The position numbers were made by a program, and so were the translations under genes. From assembly GCA_022010055.1 (NCBI GenBank), contig CP091737.1:1426001-1490000 (forward strand): a stretch of DNA of 64,000 nucleotides, given 5' to 3'. Source of the DNA: Treponema sp. GTDB lineage: Bacteria; Spirochaetota; Spirochaetia; Treponematales; Treponemataceae. The notes below the pieces were generated by a model. It made no database searches, was not told the origin of the DNA, and saw only the letters and a program-made list of their open reading frames with translations. Positions 59,101 to 64,000 of the stretch are shown piece by piece. Every line of letters begins with the position of its first letter. Positions within the stretch are counted from its first letter, which is position 1.

Positions 59101-60918
59101 GTACACAGCCTGGGAAAGCTTTATTTTCTTCCGGATTGACTTTTCATTTGCATCCAGCAAATTCTCCACATAATTTTTTAATTCATCTTCAGGAACTTTT
59201 GTTTTGTTTTTTGGAGTTGAGCAGAATTTCGCCGGAATCTCGGCAATTTTAACAAGGGAATAAGAATATCCCCATATGTCGTCATCCTGCGTATCCGGCT
59301 TCCAGCGTACAGTTCCATAATTTGAAGAAAGAAATCCCGCTCCGTCGCTTTCGTAAGGTTCAAAGACAACCGGACGTGGCGGTGTTAAATCCAGATAGTA
59401 TTCATAGGAAACGGCTTTTGACCAGTTCCCGGCATTATCAAGAACACAAACATTAAGACGCCAGATTCCTTCGTTTTCCGCATAAAGCTGAAGGACATTT
59501 TCGTTCCGTACGTTATTTTTTTCAAGCAAAGGACTTTCATCTTCATCCTGCGACCAGCTGTAGACATATCCCTGGATTCCGGAAACATCGTAAGGCAGTT
59601 TTATTCTGCAGGAAACTTTTCTGTTTTTTGAGCGTGCTGCTGATGCGCCGGTGTTTTTCCGTTCGGAAACAATTACAGCAAGGTCAACTTCCCTGTCCGG
59701 CTCAAGAGCCATTACGCGCGGGCCTGAAGCATTTCTGCTCTGCCATACAAAACTTAAATCATCTCCATTAATAAGCGGTGAAGGAAACGTTGAGTCAATC
59801 TTCTGACGGCTCAAGCGGCTTTCTTCCCACGAAACTTTCTGCTTTTCCGCAAGATAAACCTGCTCATAGCCGGAGCTGTTGTCAAACCAGAACACATATA
59901 GCTCGTTTTTTAAATTAAAGAGGCCCGCCCTGCGGCAGTTTCCTTTTGAAGCCACAATATCGACAGATTCAGGAATTACATTTTCCCCGGCAATCTGTTC
60001 GTACCAGATTTCAGAATTTTCAGTCCCGCGTACCTTGCGCTCCCATACAAGGTTGATTTTTTTACTGCTGTACAGAATGAACGGAGCCTGATTGTCAAAA
60101 TCAGAAAAATCTCCATTTAATGAAGATTCTTTTCCTGTTATGTGAACCGGCGCAGACCATGAGCGTCCGCCATTTTCCGAATGGGAAAGGTAAATCTGGT
60201 AAGAATTTTTATTGCCCTGTGAATACTGCGACTGAAATGCAAGAAAATCAGAATTTTCAGAACTGCACATAAAAGGCGAAAAAGAATTGGGCATTGCAGA
60301 ACCGCTGAAAGTTTCAGAAAAGCCCGGCCAGCGCAATCCATCGTCAGAGACAGAATGATAAATAAAAAATTCGTGAAGCCGAAGCGCCGGATCCGAGACT
60401 TTGGATTTTGAGACAAACATAACGAATTTTCCGGTATAGGATGCGTAAATCCGCGGCGCAAAAAATTCATCGCGGGAAAAGGCAATATCCGATTTTTCAA
60501 ATTTTTCAGAACCGTCTTTAAGGACAAAAACGCTTAAGAGCGAATCCGAAGCCTGGACTGCGACAGCAACTGTTCCGTTTTTTGACATAGCCGCAGAATA
60601 AATGTCCGGTATTTCAGAACCGGCGTATTCAAACGGACCGGCAAAACGCTCCAAAGTTTTCCAGTTTCCTGACGAATCCATAAAACGCCCGGAAATCCAG
60701 ATTGTCTTAGTTGATTTTTCAACTTCCTGCCAGAAAGCAAAGGTCTTTACGCCATTTCCGGCGGTTTTCGGGAAAACTGATTCTTTTTCGGTCGCGGGCT
60801 GAACAGGATTCCACCAGAATTTCTGCGCGGCAAATCCCTGGAACGAAAAAACTTCCAGAAAAGAGAAAATTAAAAATAGTCTTAAAAAATCTAAAAAGCA
60901 GAATCTCTTTATTTTCAT
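56140..60918 (-). CDS. Very large membrane sensor with beta-propeller, HAMP and SpoIIE/PP2C phosphatase domains
   Basis: 1592 residues. A signal/anchor (LRLFLIFSFLEVFSFQGFAA) is followed by a BNR/sialidase-like propeller region (~35-400) with aspartate-box-like SENGGRSW and SDDGLRWPG. Ig/FN3-like modules (~420-760) come next. Membrane helices lie at ~771-797, ~842-868 and ~1122-1147, with an extracytoplasmic loop of ~250 residues between the last two. HAMP is at ~1148-1200. The SpoIIE-type PP2C domain (~1225-1590) has SGDYFDFKK, CDASGHAAPAG and LYTDGIEE. It probably senses an extracellular ligand and dephosphorylates an anti-sigma antagonist. Its ATG overlaps the stop of the gene upstream. 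Confidence 0.88.
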   Translation of the reverse strand: MKIKRFCFLDFLRLFLIFSFLEVFSFQGFAAQKFWWNPVQPATEKESVFPKTAGNGVKTFAFWQEVEKSTKTIWISGRFMDSSGNWKTLERFAGPFEYAGSEIPDIYSAAMSKNGTVAVAVQASDSLLSVFVLKDGSEKFEKSDIAFSRDEFFAPRIYASYTGKFVMFVSKSKVSDPALRLHEFFIYHSVSDDGLRWPGFSETFSGSAMPNSFSPFMCSSENSDFLAFQSQYSQGNKNSYQIYLSHSENGGRSWSAPVHITGKESSLNGDFSDFDNQAPFILYSSKKINLVWERKVRGTENSEIWYEQIAGENVIPESVDIVASKGNCRRAGLFNLKNELYVFWFDNSSGYEQVYLAEKQKVSWEESRLSRQKIDSTFPSPLINGDDLSFVWQSRNASGPRVMALEPDREVDLAVIVSERKNTGASAARSKNRKVSCRIKLPYDVSGIQGYVYSWSQDEDESPLLEKNNVRNENVLQLYAENEGIWRLNVCVLDNAGNWSKAVSYEYYLDLTPPRPVVFEPYESDGAGFLSSNYGTVRWKPDTQDDDIWGYSYSLVKIAEIPAKFCSTPKNKTKVPEDELKNYVENLLDANEKSIRKKIKLSQAVYKNPSYSFKNQRNGLYVLSVAAVDEAGYVGQAENFPVVLNKYVPRTQIYSIKESVSAFGDISIELSGNDFAYDGTVRSVIIDSDGKPPYDIVVSKEAQNFNVTNSKITGINLGHELDEDSYFVGVVHSSRGIFFTKSKALKISQNGTVQIETGYEYVPAWKAVEKKYEHSVFVGYIVLFAALVLLVIAVFVFGAAFFRNYAEICSAKKIVSQLESGGLMPHFQKSKETEKRRNGSLKTSFAGFAISLVAAIIIVISLSLGLTMIKGQERTLSKGLHDRVNVLMTSVFTGARTYLQNADESTMEFNDLLNQMSSLSEAEFLTITGGSSENFAPDKNFSAGNKKSSPGLSPDAADEEKSILYVWASNDANIASKVNRLSSRRTIIPGVSMLSSAQETEREILRRCVELNSEAYERCGKTEAKIAELNAGIAGASNSRRIEISNLNASYRSEIQRELLALSEKGSDSIPPYSDEKFNRNVTEYLFYRPVLYSSGASNQYVHGILFLKVNTDSLIRDIDNASRNILFIVLALSAIAITLGIIGANLFAGRIVRPIQMLEKTVTEISEENDRERLLAGDITDLPNNEIGRLGDSVNRMKKDLGYNERELNLQANEATPIQQAMVSLEPLSGNFKQNISRISDENITEFAYYKGASGASGDYFDFKKLDDRWYVLIKCDASGHAAPAGILVTIVATLYKKYFESWTYQKNGTKLEDFVYKVNGFLESLNIKGKFVAMIVSLYDSKTGNVFMCHAGDRFVRIYENSTGTIKKIELSETPAAGPFPNFMLELKGGFKVEQTKLNQKDVLILYTDGIEENGRIIRTPDFAAVLKAKTDASGDQIYDEYGNPEFEAEKEEFGEKRVSEIIEAVFKKQKYILSKKENPAAGEILEFDFTTCEGTVEEATLALASLEKVFRLYKPLSATVKDLVEVDISIDRFLKKHFSLYKEYAVPPVPESFNGRPVRNPKNPNNVFYSFIREDAQEDDLTMVCLQRN

Positions 60919-63900
60919 TTTCCCAAAGCCCTTTCAACACGATTTTTAAGTTTTGTCAAATTATCAGTTCTGTTCGCGGGATTTTTCCACATTTCGGAAA
61001 TAATTTCCTGCGCCATCTCGTAGCGGTTTGAAGAAATAAATTCTACAATCTCCTGGTATCTGTCCGCATAGTTCGAATCCCTGTGTAGACATTTGTCTTT
61101 AACCGCGCGCTTATTTTTGTGCGGAGAGTTTTAAAACTCTGATTTTCATTATCAGTAGAAATCGCCTTATTTATTTTTTTGAACGCCTCCTGATAATTTC
61201 CGCTCTGGAAAAGTTTCTGCGCCTCCATTGCAAGCTGCTCAGCCTGTTTTTTTACGCCTGGAGCCAGAGGACGCTTCTTTTTTCCAAGAGAATATTCTAT
61301 TTCAAGAATTGTATTTTTCAAGCCCGGATAGTTCGGATTAATTTCCGCAAGGTCAGAAAGTTCTGAATAAGCCTGAAGAAGCTTTTCGCCGCCGGAAGAA
61401 TCTTTTGCAGCCTGCGCCGCAGTTTCCTTTGCCTGAGAAACCCTGTTCGCAAAATTTATCTCAAACTGAGCCGGATCCTGGAACTGCTGAATTTCAAGCC
61501 GGAGCTTGTTCGCCGCCATATTCCTTGGAACAAGGGAGCGAAGAATCTCCAGAGTCTGAAGCGCCTCCCCAAACTGCGCAGAGGCTTCCGCTGATTTTCC
61601 GGACTTTGCGAACGACTTTCCCTTTTCAAAGCTCTGCTTTGCGCTCCTGAGCATCTGGGAAACATCACGGTAAAGGGAATCCGAAGGAAGAACTTCACGG
61701 CCGTTATTTGCGTTCAGGGCATTTTCTACGATTTTCATCATATTTTGAATTTCTGTGTTTTCGTAATCAAGGAAAACAACGTTCCAGCGTTCTTCCGCGC
61801 GGTTCAAAAGAACCTGTGCCTCGGCATAATTGTCATTGTTGAACTGTTTTCCGGCCTGGGCAATCAAGTCATTAACTTCCCGGTCAATCACGATTTTTTG
61901 CTCCTCGGAAATTTCGCCCAGAAGTTTTTCTATTTTTTTACGGCTGTTTTCCGCAAGGATTTTATCGTAGTCAAAACGCAGGGAAGTATCATAGAATTCA
62001 AAGGAATCATTTGCCGCCGCCCTTGCCTCGTCAAATTTCCGCTGGCGGAACAATTTCTGAGCGGTCTCGTATTTTTGTCGCCTTCAAGAATGTTTTTATC
62101 TGAATTTTTTATAAGAGAATTCGCCTCGGCAAGAGATTTTTTTATTTCATCATAAATTGAATCAAGTCTTGAAATGCTTGATTTTATAGAGACAATTGAA
62201 TTCTCGCAGTTTTTTTCATAGGGCGCAGATATTTTTTCAAGCCCGTAATAAAGAGTTTTTTTTCCGTCCGCTATAAACTTTTCCAGCGCAGAAATCTCCC
62301 GGGCCGCAGCCCTTGAAAACCGCCGCTTCATTCCGTCTGCGACAGTTCCAGCCAGATTCTGCAAAATCTTTTCCTGGGATTCAAAAGCGTCGTTTTCATA
62401 CTGAACGCCGGCAAGCGAATAGAACTCCGCTCCCCTTCCGTACAGCCCGCCGATAATTTCAAAACAGTAATCGTTCAGCGCAAAAATATATTCACCGCAG
62501 GTTTCGCCGATTTTTTCCCACACAAGAATTTTATCTTCAATCTGAATTCCATCGGTCTGTTTTTGCGGCAAGACATTTTCCGCCGCAAAAGAATTCTGCT
62601 TTTCAAGCAGAGTCCTGTACTTTTCGCTCCAGTCAGATTTTTCAGGAGAATTGGCGGCCACCTGATTTTTTACAGAATTGATTTCGGCCGCGACCTCCAG
62701 CAAAGACTGAATGTATGAATCTCCAGAAAGCGCAGAATCTCCCGGATTTTCAGGTTGCTTTATTTCATCTGCGGACGCTTTTATTTCTGCAATTTTTATC
62801 GCCTCGTCAACAAAATTTCCTGAATAAAGCGCCAGGTTTTCAAGATATTCAACGGAAATGTCAAAATTAGGAAACGGAGCCTGATTTCCGTTCCCGGTGC
62901 GATTCATTAGAAGCGAATACAGACTATTTATTTCCCGGGCTTTTTTTCCGATTTCTCCGATTTTCAGAAGCTCAGATTTTTCAGGAAGGGTTTTGCTCTG
63001 CCTGAAATTCTGCACGGAACTCCTTTCGGCAAAACGAACTGCAAGCCTGTTCAAAACCTCAGTAAAAGAGGATTTCATCATTTCAACATTTACGTTAAAA
63101 GCCCCGTCTATCGCGCCAAGAATTCCATGGTCCGCGCCGGAAATCTCCGACCATCCGAAAACCGTTCCGCACGCGAGTCCGGGATATTCTTTTCCGTGGC
63201 CGGCAGAATTTTCGTCTTCACCAGTTTTTTTAGATTTTATGTTTTTTTCCGCAAGCTTCTTTACCGCCACGGAACTTCTTTCCATGGCAAATCCGCTTTC
63301 CGCAACGGAATTTCTTAGCGAAGCGTATTCTGAAAAAACGTTCCTTACGTTCTGCGCCGCAGACTGCAAAGCCGCGGTGTTTTCAGAATCAAGGGCTTTT
63401 ACACAAGATGAACGGGCGTTTTCAAGCCTTGCAAGAATTCCGTCAAAAAGCTCAAGATTTTTTTTAATTTCCTTTATTTCAGAATCGATTTCTGCGCTGG
63501 CTTTTTCTTTTCCGAACTCGGCAATAAAATTTTCATGCAGGATTTCAAATCCTTCAGCGGCCTTTCTAACCGCTTCGGAAAAATTTCCGGTCTGGACAAG
63601 CCTTGCGGTCTTATTTTGAATCGCGCTGTACTGCCGGATTGAAGCAAGATAGTTCGTGTCCTTTACAATATCAAGCCGGCGGTCGTTCGGGTTGAATTCC
63701 AAGGCTAGAATTTGCTGCGTAATCCGCTTGATTCTTTCGTCAACAATCTCAGTATCTTCATCGGAGCTGTTTTTAATCAATTCAACAAGTTCGTTTGCAA
63801 GCTCGGAATACAATTTCCGGGAACTCATGATTTTTCTGTAACGCCGCTGGACAGCATCAAATTCCGCCGGATTTTCATCAAGATATTTATTCAGCTCAAC

Positions 63901-64000
63901 AAGAGCCTGCTGAAAATTCCGTTCATTCGGGTCGTCTATAATTCTGTCTATTTCACGCAGCGGCATTGCCTTTTCCTGAGAAAAAAATGACTTTGCAAGG
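60915..64000 (-). CDS. Large coiled-coil/TPR-like protein, partial at window end, two frameshifts
   Basis: The frame is open to the window edge (…LAKSFFSQEKAMPLREIDR), so the start is outside. The ATG at 63966 is probably internal. The product of more than 1000 residues is helical, with TPR-like motifs in the C-terminal part (AEAQVLLNRAEERW, GNYQEAFKKINKAIS). Breaks are at ~62075 (one A missing: EGDKK/YETAQKLFRQRKFDEA) and ~61085 (one G missing: NVYTG/DSNYADRYQEI). The restored stop TGA 60915-60917 overlaps the next ATG, so this protein and the SpoIIE sensor are coupled. Function unknown; a periplasmic partner of the sensor is possible. Confidence 0.75.

Overview
The window looks like a chromosome segment of a host-associated Treponema-type spirochete. 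The 16S rRNA reads as Treponema-like, and the gene content fits: a SPOR-domain envelope protein with a long acidic linker, M16 peptidases, a HEAT-repeat protein next to tgt, many HD-GYP/SpoIIE-type signalling proteins, TTG/GTG starts and a thiamine salvage operon. Genus is an inference from memory; no database was searched.

Layout. 0.1-4.7 kb (mostly minus): a small membrane protein, ilvE, a SPOR-domain protein and a small secreted protein. 4.7-14.2 kb (plus): nucleotide-sugar dehydratase and DegT aminotransferase, then a three-subunit molybdenum-hydroxylase-like complex whose signature motifs look eroded, then ruvA-ruvB-queA. 14.3-21.2 kb: ruvC, yebC, rRNA m5C methyltransferase, GH3 hexosaminidase, thioesterase, Mrp ATPase, and a phosphatase with an N-terminal AMPK/CBM48-like domain. 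21.2-32.8 kb: tRNA-Asp, tRNA-Pro, pta, infC-rpmI-rplT, a coiled-coil protein with zapA, a YaiI/DUF188 protein, GAF-HD-GYP, CapA-like lipoprotein and a DEAH helicase. 31-37 kb (minus): dut-lptF-lptG-tgt-HEAT operon, then tRNA-Ala(CGC). 37-41 kb (minus): an M16 peptidase pair (one active-looking, one lacking HxxEH) and lysA. 41.4-45.9 kb (plus): TPP riboswitch followed by thiM-thiE-HAD-thiD-cytX. 46-47.5 kb: HATPase/cNMP-binding regulator. 47.7-53.2 kb (minus): one rRNA operon, 16S-tRNA-Ala(TGC)-23S-5S, with a clear promoter. 53.4-64 kb (minus): a 53-residue ORF, a lipoprotein with four almost identical fibronectin-III repeats, a small coiled-coil protein, a 1592-residue propeller/HAMP/SpoIIE phosphatase and a large coiled-coil/TPR-like protein that runs off the window.

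Two genome-wide themes stand out. First, a dispersed imperfect-palindrome element of about 190-213 bp with ~20 bp inverted ends (full copies at 125, 2332, 16091, 21247 and 45911, a short one at 16354) usually sits against a stop codon. Second, at least 22 apparent single-base or 2-base indels break otherwise conserved genes (about one per 2-3 kb), many in A/T/G runs. This looks like uncorrected sequencing or assembly error rather than real decay, so broken genes are annotated here over their full span.

The most interesting biology is the CBM-like/phosphatase fusion (glucan-phosphatase-like layout), the motif-less xanthine-dehydrogenase-like complex, and the palindromic element family.
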